A program made the position numbers and the translations under genes. From assembly GCA_023014485.1 (NCBI GenBank), contig JAJOZX010012064.1, positions 7,501-71,500 of the forward strand: a stretch of 64,000 bases of DNA, in the 5' to 3' direction. Shown one piece after another: positions 10,410 to 20,785 of the stretch (its first letter is position 1; every line of letters begins with the position of its first letter). Source of the DNA: Bathynomus jamesi. Lineage: Eukaryota > Arthropoda > Malacostraca > Isopoda > Cirolanidae. A model generated the notes under the pieces. The model was given only the letters and a program-made list of their open reading frames with translations, was not told the origin of the DNA and made no database searches.

Positions 10410-10669
10410 TGTTAAACACAGACCGTGCATGGAACAAGGAACTCTTCTGGGAAAATTAAATCCATTATAGTCCGAATAAGTAATGGTAAATGACAAATAC
10501 CATAGCTTTTCTTTTTCATGATGCAAGCCCGACGTGGGCAACGGGTCGGGCTTGCATCATGAAAAAGAAAAGCTATGGTATTTGTCATTTACCATTACTT
10601 ATTCGGACTATAGTGGATTTAATTTTCCCAGAAGAGTTCCTTGTTCCATGCACGGTCTGTGTTTAACAT
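10409..10669. repeat. 261 bp near-perfect hairpin
   Basis: The arm atgttaaacacagaccgtgc through gatgcaagcccgac is mirrored almost base for base by gtcgggcttgcatcatg through gcacggtctgtgtttaacat. Each arm is about 126 bp with a loop of about 10 nt near 10539. No protein or RNA family is recognised. The layout agrees with an inverted retroelement tail or foldback element. Confidence 0.85.
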
Positions 10670-11879
10670 ATAAGTTTCTCAGGGGACCATTCTGAGTGTG
10701 TGTGTATATATATAATATATATTGAACACTTAAGAGTGTTGTTTATAAAGTAACCGTGGTTTGTACAGTCACTACATGATTGAATTGAACCATTTGGGTT
10801 GGCCGTGGAATAGTTAACGATGTTTTTTGTGTTCCTGAAGTACTTATGTGTACAGTTCCGGATAAAAGTTTACTCAGAAACATGACATCACTAGAAAATG
10901 ACTAAGCAGTAAAGAATGAGTTTTGGTTTTTGAAATGTTACTAGTGTCACCCAAAAGAATAAAAAAAATATGCAGAGTAAAACAATATGATTTTTTAGGC
11001 GAACGTTTTTCGAAGCTACGCACGCGTTACGAACGTGTGCGTAAAAATGTGTACGTAAATTGTATGTAGTTTGTCGTATGATCGGAATGGAATATTGAAT
11101 TCGAAAGTTAAGAGTTATTACATAATTGTTGAGTAATTGGTCGAAATAACCTGTTTACAGTTTGATTTACTGTTAAAAATGGAAACTATTTTCACGAACG
11201 CCGCTGCGACCGGAAGTCAGAATAGCAAAGAATAGTTTTTTTTTTTATCATTATTATTCGTTGGTCTCCGCATGTCATTCCCTTTCATGCGCTGAATAGG
11301 GGTAGGGTTTTCTGTGTTCCATTTTTCGTAATGTAATTAATGTGTGTATATATAATAAGCGTATAATATTCGTTGATCTTTATTTGGATTAAAATTGAGG
11401 GAGAGTTTTCGACGACCATAGTGAAATTTAATAGTATTTTGTATCGCACCAATTTAATAATTTTATCATTGTTTACTGTATATACAATACGTCGAATATT
11501 AAAAGAAAACCCGTACGTACTCGTGGTATAAGGTTCTTTTTAGTTAGATTAATACCCAAATTACGTTAAAGCGAACGTGTACGAAGAAAAAAAAAATCAT
11601 CAATTTCTATAAAAAAGACCACCTCGGGGGAGGGAAACTGCGTCGACGTTTTGTTTACAAACGTTAATTAAAAAAGTAAATTCCGGACCCGATTTAAGTA
11701 ATTATTTCGAAAGTTTCCAAATACGAAAAAGTGGTTTTGTTTGTGAACGAGTGTTAAAAAGTTCATGTCATGGTTACGGAGAGGAAGAACAGGATGAAAA
11801 TAAAAGTAGAAACGCTCTTAACGGAACAAACAACGATGAAAGGAAAGTGAAAAATGAGTGAAATGAGCGAACCGCTCTT
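10670..11879. other. No recognisable feature
   Basis: AT-rich DNA with short (TA)n runs. It lies directly before the GC-rich candidate exon. No TATA-type or other promoter element can be supported by eye. Confidence 0.5.
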
Positions 11880-12087
11880 TTAAAACGGAGCGCCACAACG
11901 AACGATGAAATATCTCCACTCCGTCACTTCTTGGTGCCCCGAACACCGACCGCGCAATGCCCGTCAGGAGCCGCATTCCCTTCACTGATGGGCTGACGGA
12001 GATCGAGAGATGCTCATGTACTCGGAGTTCAGGAGATACTCCGAGAGCGTTCTTCAAGGATGCAGGGAGATTGCCTCAGAGTGCGCG
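11880..12087 (+). other. Candidate GC-rich 5' exon with strong splice donor
   Basis: This GC-rich island in AT-rich DNA ends at gtgcgcg|gtaagttt, a near-consensus donor. An ATG at 12010 opens 26 codons to the donor in phase 0, following an in-frame TGA. The peptide begins MLMYSEFRRYSESV. A short upstream frame ends at that TGA. Phase 0 fits the acceptor at 29337, so it could be a first coding or 5' UTR exon of the RhoGAP gene. That link is inference. The peptide itself is not recognised, and a chance donor in an unidentified repeat is possible. Confidence 0.3.
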
Positions 12088-12280
12088 GTAAGTTTAGTCA
12101 CGCGGAGTTTTCAGGGAGACTTCACTCATAAAACTTGGGACTTACAAAATTATATATTTTAGGTCTTAAGGTTTCTACGTTACTAAACGCAACACCCAAA
12201 AGTAATAAGCTATGGTTGAAAATAATTTTTATAGTTAGTCACTTCATCGCTTAGTAAATATTTATGAAAAGTATAAACGG

Positions 12281-12291
12281 TGTGTGTGTGT

Positions 12292-12331
<40 letters not shown>
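12281..12331. repeat. (GT)n microsatellite
   Basis: About 25 units with one interruption. Confidence 0.95.
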
Positions 12332-12333
<2 letters not shown>

Positions 12334-12714
12334 TTTTTTAAGTCTCAGTAATTTCACTTCTTAGAAATCGACATTTCTTATGGGCACATTTTGGCTATTA
12401 TTCTTATGGTTCTTGTTTGATATAGTTACCTTATTCAGTGTGTTATTGGCACAGTTAGCCCAGACGAGGGCCAATGCGTTATAAAAGAAATAGCAACAAT
12501 TCGATAGAGCGTAAACAATGTTGTTTTGGTATTAAAACTTGTTACCTTCCACATTATAACAAACTTTTAGAAATATTTTAATTTTAACTTTTTCCCAAAT
12601 GTTCATCAAAAATTATTGCAAGGAACTTGTTTTCTTTAAAATTAAAGACTTTAGGACTCTCGACACCACATTTGATTTTAAGTGGAAAGCTTCATATCTC
12701 TAAATTATTTTTTG

Positions 12715-12716
<2 letters not shown>

Positions 12717-12781
<65 letters not shown>

Positions 12782-12791
12782 ACACACACAC
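12717..12791. repeat. (TA)n(CA)n compound microsatellite
   Basis: It abuts the left end of the DUF4817 element. Its mirror (GT)n(TA)n abuts the right end at 14717-14766. Confidence 0.95.
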
Positions 12792-12934
12792 GCGGTGTTA
12801 TCAAATTTTCATAAATTAGTACACATATTCAGGACGTCAAAGTGAACAAAAAAGTTCTTATGAAATCTGTAATCGCTTCGTTTCCGAGATACGTTGCTTT
12901 TTTGCCGAGGACGATCCAATTAAAATGAAAGTCG

Positions 12935-13123
12935 TTAAAGTTTATCGACGGTCAAGTGAAAGAAATGTACTGTAGGCCTCGATGGTAATCGCCTATTAGG
13001 ATACCTTTCAGCATAGCGGCTTTGGGCAGCAACTACGTTGCCTACCATCTCTCCTAACACGAGATGCGTATCGGCAAGTTCTTCAAAAGAATACTGCTCT
13101 CCAACATTACACGAGTGACACAT
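12935..13123 (-). pseudogene. DUF4817-type HTH fragment
   Basis: The 62-codon frame reads QYSFEELADTHLVLGEMVGN, then VVAAQSRYAERYPNRRLPSR and PTVHFF. The order ADxHxxxG..GN..A...Y..R(F/Y)PNRR.P is the DUF4817 signature, an HTH-like domain found in arthropod transposon-encoded proteins upstream of a DDE domain. Here only this N-terminal piece remains between the long inverted repeats, so the unit is an internal-deletion derivative that needs a transposase from elsewhere. Confidence 0.75.
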
Positions 13124-13282
13124 GAAATGAAGGAAATAATTTTGGTTTCTGAAATGACAATTAACAAAATACTATCAAAACAAAAGAAAAATAGCTATCT
13201 AAACAACCAGGCAACTACGACTTTGATAAACTTTAACGACTTTCATTTTAATTGGATCGTACTCGGCAAAAGAAACAATGTA

Positions 13283-14609
13283 CTAGAGGCATTCAATATA
13301 TTTTGCCCCACCCTTTTTTCTTAGCTAAATAATAAGGCCATGGGACTGAAATGTCTTTTGGGACGTAAGTTTGAACTTTCTGCGCTTCACATAACTGGAT
13401 TTTTCCAGTTTGAACCTCCCCCTCCTTGTATGAAACCGCTTTTAAACGCCCTTGTATAAAACCGATGGTTAACGCAGTTTCGAAAATGGCGTCTGACAGT
13501 AATGTACGTCGTAAACAGAGCTGTTACCGAGTTCTCAACCGCAGAGAAGGAAACAGTTGGAAATATTCACAAACGCTGGTCTAAACGTGAGATCATCGGA
13601 AAGAGGGAGAGCCAGCCTCGATGATGAACCACGCAGCGGTCGCCCGGCATCGCTGTGACATTTCACACTGTGCAACGTGCTAACAGCATCATTCGATCAA
13701 ATCGGCGCGTCACATACAAGGAGCTATCACGAGCTAGGAATTAGTGAAGGAAGTGTGAATAGGATAATTTGGCAACTGGGATACTCAAAAGTGTGTTCAC
13801 GATTTGTTCCTCGCGAACTGACTGAAGATCACAAAGCCCAAAGAAAAAATTTATTCTGAGTCGTTGTTCGATACGAGACAGAAGGAGATTACTTCCTTCC
13901 ACGAATTGTGACTGGGAATGAGACTTGGGTACACCACTTTGAACCTGAAACAAAACGCCAATCCATGGAGTGGCATCACGCAGACTCCCCACGCAAGAAG
14001 TTCAGAATGGCTTCCTCTGCGGGAAAGGTTATGGCCACTATCTTCTGGGACATGAAAGGAGTGATTCTGGTGGACATCTGAAGAAAGGACAAACAATCAA
14101 CTCTGAGGCATATATTGCTACCCTGCAGAGACTCCAAAGACGTATAAATCGAGTTCGACCGGAGAGAGAACTGGAAGACGTCGTCCTTTTACACGATAAC
14201 GCAAGACCACACGAGAGTTTGCAAACAAGAGAGGCCATCACAAAAATGTGCTTGACTGTGTTACCCTACCTTCCATACAGCCCGGATTTGGCACCTTCAG
14301 ACTTTCATTTGTTTAGGGCTTTAGGCCAATGAAGGATGTTATTCGTGGAAGAAAGTTTCAGTGACGATAAGGTTGTTGAGGAAGTTAAGGGGTGGCTCCA
14401 GCAGAACCTAGCGGACTTTTACCAGCAAGGAATAAAGGCCCTTTTTTCGAGGTGGAGGAAAGCCGTAGAAAAGGATGGAGACTGTGTGGAAAAATAAAAA
14501 CTTTTAAGAAAACGTATGTACGTAACTAGTGTACAAAATTTCTGGAACTTACAAGGAAACTTGGAAAGAAAGAAAAAAAGGTGGGACAAAATATATTGAG
14601 TGGCCCTCG
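13283..14609 (+). mobile_element. DD34D mariner, 1327 bp, nested
   Basis: The ends CTAGAGGCATTCAATATATT and (reverse complement) CGAGGGCCACTCAATATATT, continuing TTTGYCCCACC, are flanked by TA at 13281-13282 and 14610-14611. The TA is the duplicated target inside the right arm of the DUF4817 element. The length is typical for mariner. Confidence 0.9.
13486..14497 (+). pseudogene. Mariner transposase (DD34D), inactive
   Basis: The ATG at 13486 opens MASDSNVRRKQSC, and several frameshifts follow. The HTH segment ELGISEGSVNRIIWQLGYSK and VCSRFVPRELTEDHKAQR are intact. The first catalytic motif reads IVTGNETWVHHF, where the family has GDETW, so the first Asp is Asn. LLHDNARPH carries the second Asp and YSPDLAPSDFHLF the third, with 34 residues between. 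The end RKAVEKDGDCVEK is the usual mariner C-terminus. Length (about 337 codons) fits. The Asn substitution and the frameshifts each predict loss of activity. Confidence 0.9.
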
Positions 14610-14716
14610 TATCTCTGAAACGAAGCGATTGCCGATTTATGTTCATAGGAATTTCTTTTGTTCACTTTGATGTCCTGAATATGTATACTAATTTATGAAA
14701 CATAATTTGATAACAC

Positions 14717-14790
<74 letters not shown>

Positions 14791-14816
14791 ATACACACAC
14801 AACACACACACACATA
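14717..14816. repeat. (GT)n(TA)n(CA)n compound array
   Basis: It lies between the DUF4817 element and the following MITE and consists only of dinucleotide runs. Confidence 0.95.
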
Positions 14817-14818
14817 TA

Positions 14819-15386
14819 CCCCGGGTGTCCGAGAATTATCTGTACAATTTTTGGCTGTTATTAAAAGTCCACCAAGAAGTGTAGAAATTCCAGTGTTGTC
14901 CCATTTTACAGAGAATCTCAAGTTTTTTCTGATACCACGTTTTTGACATGTTTTTTAGAAATGTACGCGGGTGACAGACATTGATGATTTAAAAGCAAGA
15001 CTCACAGCTGCTATTGAGCGAATTGATGTGGATATGCTGCAGCGTACATGGCAACATTTGGAGTATCGATTGGATGTTTTGCGAATCACTAATGGTGCAC
15101 ATATCGAATGTTTGTAACAACGTTACTTTAATAAAAGAAACTTGAAAATACAGATTCTAAATAATCTTGTTTAAGAATTTTACGTGTGTTATCAAGAATT
15201 TTATTAAAGATGAAATTGTACAGATAATGTTCGGACACACTGGAATTTCTAAAAAACTTGTCAAACTTGGTATTAGAAAAAACTTAATGAGATTCTCTGT
15301 AAAATGGGACAACACTGGAATTTCTACACTTCTGGTTGACTTTTAATAACAGCCAAAAATTGTACAGATAATTCTCGGACACCCTG
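14819..15386. mobile_element. DD41D-like deletion derivative, family C, copy 1
   Basis: The ends CGGGTGTCCGAGAATTATCT and (reverse complement) CAGGGTGTCCGAGAATTATC continue as arms of about 120 bp. The core encodes only a transposase C-terminus: VTDIDDLKARLTAAIERIDV, then RTWQHLEYRLDVLRI and NGAHIECL. TA flanks the right end. The copy at 63373-63949 is nearly identical. Confidence 0.85.
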
Positions 15387-17650
15387 TATATATTTCAATT
15401 AACACCATCCGTCTCGGTATTTGAATTTTGTGGTTAAATCTGTAGAACTTATCTTGTGTATGAATTTCATTTCGAATGAAATTAATTCGTCAAATTCAGA
15501 ATTTAAAGTCGATGATAGAAGTAGAATTCAGTCAAATGCGAAGTTTGAAGTCGAGAGTGAAAAATAAACCAAAAATTCGAAGTTCGAAGTTAAAAATAAG
15601 TGTCTGAGAACGAAAATTTGAATTTTTAAAATTAAAATAGTTAAAATTGCGTGGTCTTACTCGTCTAGACGCTTTTGAAGCCTCATTCGCGATCATCTTT
15701 TCTCCGATGGTATTTTCTCCTCCATTCTTTGCGTACCTTCATTGTGATGTCTTATTTAAGCTTACTTACCTTTAAGATTTGTTTCATCATCAGTGTCGCG
15801 TTCCTTAAGTTTTTCCGTTCGTGATTTAATTTTTGTCAGATTGGTCGAGTTGAATGATCAATTTTTAATAAGTTTGTTTCATTGATCGCGGTGCGCCATT
15901 TTTGTTTTTAAGTTGATCATCCCTCTAGATTCGAGAGAGGGTGATTCTAGCTAGAGGATGATTGACGTTGGTTATTTTTCGTTCTTATTTAAGAAATGTG
16001 TTTTCCCCTCGAAGCCATTGAATGCTTCTTTTCCATTACGCCTGTATTCGAGACTCGAGTTGCGCATCATTGTCTTTAAATTTATATATCATGTTCTTCA
16101 CCACTTTCCGTTCGCATCAAAAAGGTCTTTAATACTTTTAAATACGTTCTTACTGCTATTTTAAAGAGGAATTAAAAAAACAAAAAAACTGCAAGAGCAA
16201 ACATCTTCATTGGATAATAAAAGGTTTGTGTTGATGCCTCGCTACACGAACGTTTTTTTTTGTTTTTTAAATGGCTGTATTTTTTCTCTTACCTTAAAAA
16301 GTTTATTCTTGTTTGCCATTAAGTGTCTGAAAGGGTCGGTTTTCGGTTATCGTCCTATCTCAACAACCCCAGACAATGTGAAATTGACACGTTACCTTAT
16401 TTGCACGTGCGTGTTACAGTTAAATAAAGAAAAGTCGGTAGTTTATCTCTTAAAACGAAAAGCTGCTTGTGGGTTAATATATTCACTACACTTACCCCTG
16501 AATATGGTTGTAAAACAACAATTTTCACTTAAATTTACTAAAAATAAAATTATTGGAACTCTCAGATATGTTTAAAACTTGTCGAGGTTTTATAAATATT
16601 TTCATTAACTTGTCAGACTGCGCAAACCTGTCCGGTAAAACTGCCAACTTTAGAGTTTGTTCATATGACAAAATATAAACAATTTAAAATTTTAATTTTA
16701 ACGGTAATGATTCAAAGTTATCTTATATTTAGGTTTAATAATAGATTTTTCCTTTCATATTTACGGCAGTCTATGCGTGTAAACGTCACGAACCACTTTT
16801 TCACTCGTTAGAACCCCGTCACATACACGCCCAAACTGTCACTCAAAGACTGCAGAAGGCTATTGTGATATTGCACGACTTGTTAAAGTAATTGTGGCAA
16901 TCGCTTCTTTCGCACTACAAAGGCATATACAGTAATATTGCGGCATTTCTTAAACTGCATAGTATATTTGTAGGATTTGGGAGTGGTTTTATGTAATCAG
17001 TTTTATTAGAATTTAATAAACATTTAAAGCGCTTGGCTTTAGTTGAAGCAAATGAAGGTGTTGGCTCGCGCGCGCGCAAAAAAAAAAAAAAAAAAAAAAA
17101 AACGGTCTAAGTATATTAAATAATTAGGTTTATTGAAATGAATTAAACTTTGTTTTCAAAGTGTAGCCACATTCAACCTTCTCCAAATTTAATCCATAAA
17201 CGTAAAATGAGGTCATATAAATCGTCTCTAAATCGTAAATAAAGTTTGTGTTTCCTCCTCAACCAGCAGTTTCCTATTGGTAAACCATTTTATTTCCTCG
17301 CTTTACATTCTGAGTCGTTTGAAGGAATGATTTTAATAAGAAAAGTCATAGTAGGACATCGTTCAGCGAGTACGATCATGGATTTGGCTGGATCACTTCA
17401 AAAGATTTATTGGGGATGTATCGGCCAACCTGACGATACGAAATCGGAAGATAAACTTTAAGGAGTGGACCGCGGAACCAGAATGTATCCGTTATTTTAA
17501 CGAAGTGATAATAAATTTTGAACGTATATCTTTCATATGAAGTCGGCATCTCTTACGCGACGAATGGTTGTTGCGGAAAACCTTTACCTACGAGGTAGTG
17601 ATTATTGTACCGCACTTTTAATCCTTATCCTCTTCGTGTAGAGAGTAAAT
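15387..17650. other. No recognisable feature
   Basis: AT-rich DNA with an A-tract at 17080-17102. Open frames at 15958-16164 and 16210-16575 (121 codons) have no recognisable domain or homologue-like composition. Nothing is supported as a gene. Confidence 0.5.
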
Positions 17651-18078
17651 GAGGGGTCCCGCGTCTTAAGGTACCTAAGTGCCAAAATTAAAATTCGCCA
17701 GAAATCGCCTCCAAAGTTCAGCAATATTCTTGCAATAGTATCTCTGTTATTAATTGAACTAGAACGTTCATTTTTGGCTAAATTAGAGTTCTAAGTATGT
17801 TAATAAAGATGTTGACGAGTTTTTGGAATAGATTTTCATATTTTATATATATTTTTTTAAATTTTTTGATTTTCTTATGTCAAACTTTGGGTGCGATTTC
17901 TGGCACAGAATGAGGTGAAAAAAGTAGTTCGCTTCATAAGGTTTTCAACCATACTTCTAGTGTCGTAAGGTCATTATAACCCAAACCACGCGATGTAGGA
18001 AGGGTGAAAATAGTGATATCCATCAAAAACGTTTTCGCCTGTGGTGGCGCTTAGGTATCTTAAGACGCGCGACCCCTC
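17651..18078. mobile_element. TIR element of unassigned superfamily, 428 bp
   Basis: The left end GAGGGGTCCCGCGTCTTAAG, continuing GTACCTAAGTGCC, is matched by the reverse complement of the right end, GAGGGGTCGCGCGTCTTAAG, continuing ATACCTAAGCGCC. The TIR is about 33 bp. No coding sequence lies inside. AAAT occurs on both flanks and could be a target duplication. Confidence 0.65.
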
Positions 18079-18289
18079 AAATAATGAAGTAAATAGACAC
18101 CTTTTGGTTTCCCAAAGTTTTTGGTAAATAAAAGTTCACAAATAATAAATTTATTATTAATTCAGTATATCTCAAATAGTGTTGCTCCTCACTTTGCATC
18201 GTGGAAAGTTGACGCACGTTTTGGTATTGCATTTATGAGTTTTGCTATTCATTCTTTAAGGTATTGTAGCCTGTTGTTCTTTCATGGTT

Positions 18290-18705
18290 TTGACGAGGCT
18301 TTCCCCGGATGTAGGGCTTTTTTACCGCTTCTTTATTGACCTATCTAGCGTGTAATCACACTCGTTTTATTGAATTCGCATCTGGGGATTGATCCGGCCA
18401 TGCAAGATGTTTAATTCTATGGCTGTCGTGCCACCTCTGCTTAGCACGAGCGGTATGAACTGGGGCACCCTCTTCCACGAATAGACTTGGCTGAATTAAC
18501 AATTTCCGCGGGACCACCCGCTCATAATCATCGTGGTGTCTGTTTACTTTGTCAACCTTCTGTAGGTACCACTTCCGCTGGAAATAGTTCGTTTACTAAT
18601 AGATTACAGAATGCACCATGTATGAAGTTCAGTAAAAGAACCATTATTTATCGGGTACAGAACATACGTCCCACATTGGCCAGCGTGGGACTAGCGTTCG
18701 TCCCA
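18290..18705 (-). pseudogene. Tc1-like transposase C-terminal relic
   Basis: On the minus strand, EEGAPVHTARAKQRWHDSHR and IKHLAWPDQSPDANSIKR match the second and third catalytic blocks of Tc1 transposases (DGAPVHTA and SPDMNPIE in the family). The second Asp is Glu and the third region is damaged. Upstream, MVLLLNFIHGAFCNLL is weakly similar to the preceding segment. Many stops are present. Confidence 0.65.
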
Positions 18706-19209
18706 CTAAGCATTCTTATTAAATATAAATACTGAGTCTTAAAAACTCCAGGGCCCAGGTAACCCAACAAGATCCTCCCCCACCCCGCCCCGCTTCCAAA
18801 CTCTCTCTAATCACCTTTTAATAAAACATGTTCGTTGTTTAAGGAATAGGTCCGGTGCTAGTGTCTCCGCGCAACTGATACAATGAGCAAACCAACAATG
18901 AGCAAACCAAAATCTTTCGCTTTCTTTATTTCTCCTTTTACACAAAGAAATGTCTCGCAATCACCGAATTTAGTTTTTCTTTTACCAATAAACTTCTCAA
19001 TTTCATTATTTCTTTATAAGGTAAGAAATATTCATACTAGTTACCAGTATGTTAGGTGTACAGTGCATAGTTCAAAGCAAGATAAATTTGTACTGTGCGC
19101 GCGCGCGCGCACGCCTCGTTCTCGCATAATAAAAGTGTCTTTTGTCTAAATTCCTTTAAGGAAATAATGAAGCGTAATTTTCAACTCTAATATGAAAAGA
19201 AATATCTTC

Positions 19210-19253
<44 letters not shown>

Positions 19254-19798
19254 TTTCTACATCATTTTCTCCCCTTTAAAAATGGTGGAATTTGCGATTG
19301 TGTCTTAAATCAAGGGCTTTAATTGACTGTTTGTTTCCAATTTTGTGATCGAAAGAGGCAGAGCAAACACGAAGCAATCGTCTCCTTATCATCACCTGCA
19401 GTGCTCATTGAGGATTGACTTCCTTTGTTTACGTTATTTTAGAGGCGCTCAAAGATTGGGATTTTTATTTTTTTTAATCATATTGCATTGCAGTTTTTTT
19501 TTTTTAATAACGAAGTCGCTTCTCTACTTGGTCGGAAGTGATAGCTAATAGTGTTGTTGGAACACTGCTTTATATCGTTTGAATTTATAGCTTCTTTCGA
19601 AGCTCGTCAGTAAAAGTTTTCATTTTTGAAGTTGGGGTTTTGACGGAAGGAAAGATTAAATCATTCCTTTAATTAGTCACACGTTCAACTTTAACCAAAG
19701 ATCCGTTTTAATTCGGGGAAACCTTCAAATTTAACTTCGCTCTGATAAACGAAGCGTTTGAAATGAATGGCATAAAGAAATAACTTCGTATGCAGTCT

Positions 19799-19835
<37 letters not shown>

Positions 19836-19858
19836 ACACCACACACTGTATGTATGCA
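18706..19858. other. Unassigned, with (CA)n arrays
   Basis: (CA)n arrays lie at 19212-19251 and 19803-19834, and a (GC)n run at 19098-19110. No gene or family is recognised. Confidence 0.5.
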
Positions 19859-20271
19859 TGCGCCTCTGTGGTGTAGTGGCTAGCATCGCTGACTACGAAT
19901 CCACCGGACCCGGGTTCAATTCCCGGTGACGTCTGGCGGCGCGCAGCAAACCCAGCTGTTCATATTTCCGTACAAAAAATTTGGTTTGTAGATAAATGGG
20001 TACCCTGGGTAGCCTAGTGGTTAACTCTTTATTGACAGAATTTTGTGTAGAGTTGTTATAAATGGGTGTATATGAAAGGTTAGAAATTTGTAACAGTTGT
20101 CCATATAGGGTTAAGAGGCTGGGCTGCTGATCGGGAGGTCGGGGGATCTAGTCCGGGCGAGGACTTTGTAATTTCTGACTACCCGTGGTGGGTCGTGGTT
20201 CGGATTCGACGTTAAGCTGCAAGTCTGAGGTAGTCAGAATGAAAAATTCAGGCGGAAACATAATTAATCAA
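19859..20271 (+). mobile_element. Two-headed tRNA SINE, long subfamily, copy 1
   Basis: The first tRNA-like head reads GGTGTAGTGGCTAGCATCGC with B box GGTTCAATTCC. A linker cgcgcagcaaacccagctgt follows, then the second head GGTAGCCTAGTGGTTAA...CTGCTGATCGGGAGGTCG, a body with gtggtgggtcgtggttcgga, and the tail gaaaaattcaggcggaaaca. The second head is split by an 86 bp insert (20025-20110). It ends in (GT)n(TA)n. Confidence 0.85.
20025..20110. mobile_element. 86 bp piggyBac-like MITE in the SINE
   Basis: TTAA at 20021-20024 and 20111-20114 flanks an insert starting CTCTTTATTGACAGAATTTT and ending (reverse complement) CCCTATATGGACAACTGTTA. The ends match at 13 of the first 19 positions. Removing the insert and one TTAA restores the SINE sequence ggttaagaggctgggctgct as in other copies. 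Confidence 0.75.
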
Positions 20272-20339
20272 AGTGTGTGTGTGTGTTTATATATATATGT
20301 TATAATATATATATATATATATATTATCTATATAATTTA

Positions 20340-20785
20340 TTACGGTCGTACTCGTACAGTGAAAAGAGTGAAATGGGGACATGTAAGGATCAAGTAGGAC
20401 ACAAGACCCAGAGGCACAAATAACGAGGCTTCCCCCGATTCTCGTCGAGATAAGCCCCGAGGAAGATCTGTAATAGATTCGCGTGGAATGTAGGAGGGCG
20501 AGCATTTTATCCCTTCGTCAGCGCAGTGTCATCCCCTTTAAAAGTTTGGCGCCACTCGCGTCTTCGCCGTTTGCTGCATTGGATTCTTTATTTGGGAGAG
20601 AGGGGTTTGGAGCCTCTCCCCCCTTCGACCCCTTCCGCCGAATGCGCCACGAAGTTGACTTTATTAGTGGCGCCTCTAGAATCTCATTTAGGAGCGTTAG
20701 CGTCCAAGCTGGCTCGTGTTTTTCCTTCGAAGCTTATGTGAACGTAACACGCGCATTAATTCAAGCATGCGGGGAGTGAAGTACT
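20340..20785 (+). other. GC-rich patch with a 99-codon open frame
   Basis: The frame 20483-20779 runs through unusually GC-rich DNA, with segments such as SPFAALDSLFGREGFGASPP. No domain, start context or splice evidence identifies it. It may be a conserved non-coding patch or an unknown repeat. Confidence 0.25.

Larger units (their letters stand above)
12795..14716 (-). mobile_element. Long-TIR element with DUF4817 fragment, split by a mariner
   Basis: The left arm 12795-12946 (gtgttatcaaattttcataa, then attcaggacgtcaaagtgaa, cgcttcgtttccgagata, and further to gttaaagtttatc) pairs with a right arm that is cut in two: 13222-13282 and 14610-14716. Removing 13283-14609 plus one TA restores a continuous arm of about 150-170 bp. 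The unit would be about 595 bp before insertion. The core encodes part of a DUF4817-type protein. Confidence 0.8.

Noticed and set aside
12627..12845. Plus-strand frame crossing the (TA)n(CA)n into the DUF4817 element
   Set aside because: Mostly repeat translation; the real coding remnant is on the minus strand.
16210..16575. 121-codon open frame
   Set aside because: Composition follows the AT-rich background, there is no domain, and no splice or transposon context supports it.
19859..19935. Stand-alone tRNA gene at the SINE head
   Set aside because: The same sequence starts five dispersed SINE copies with a common body, and its acceptor stem pairs only in the outer positions.
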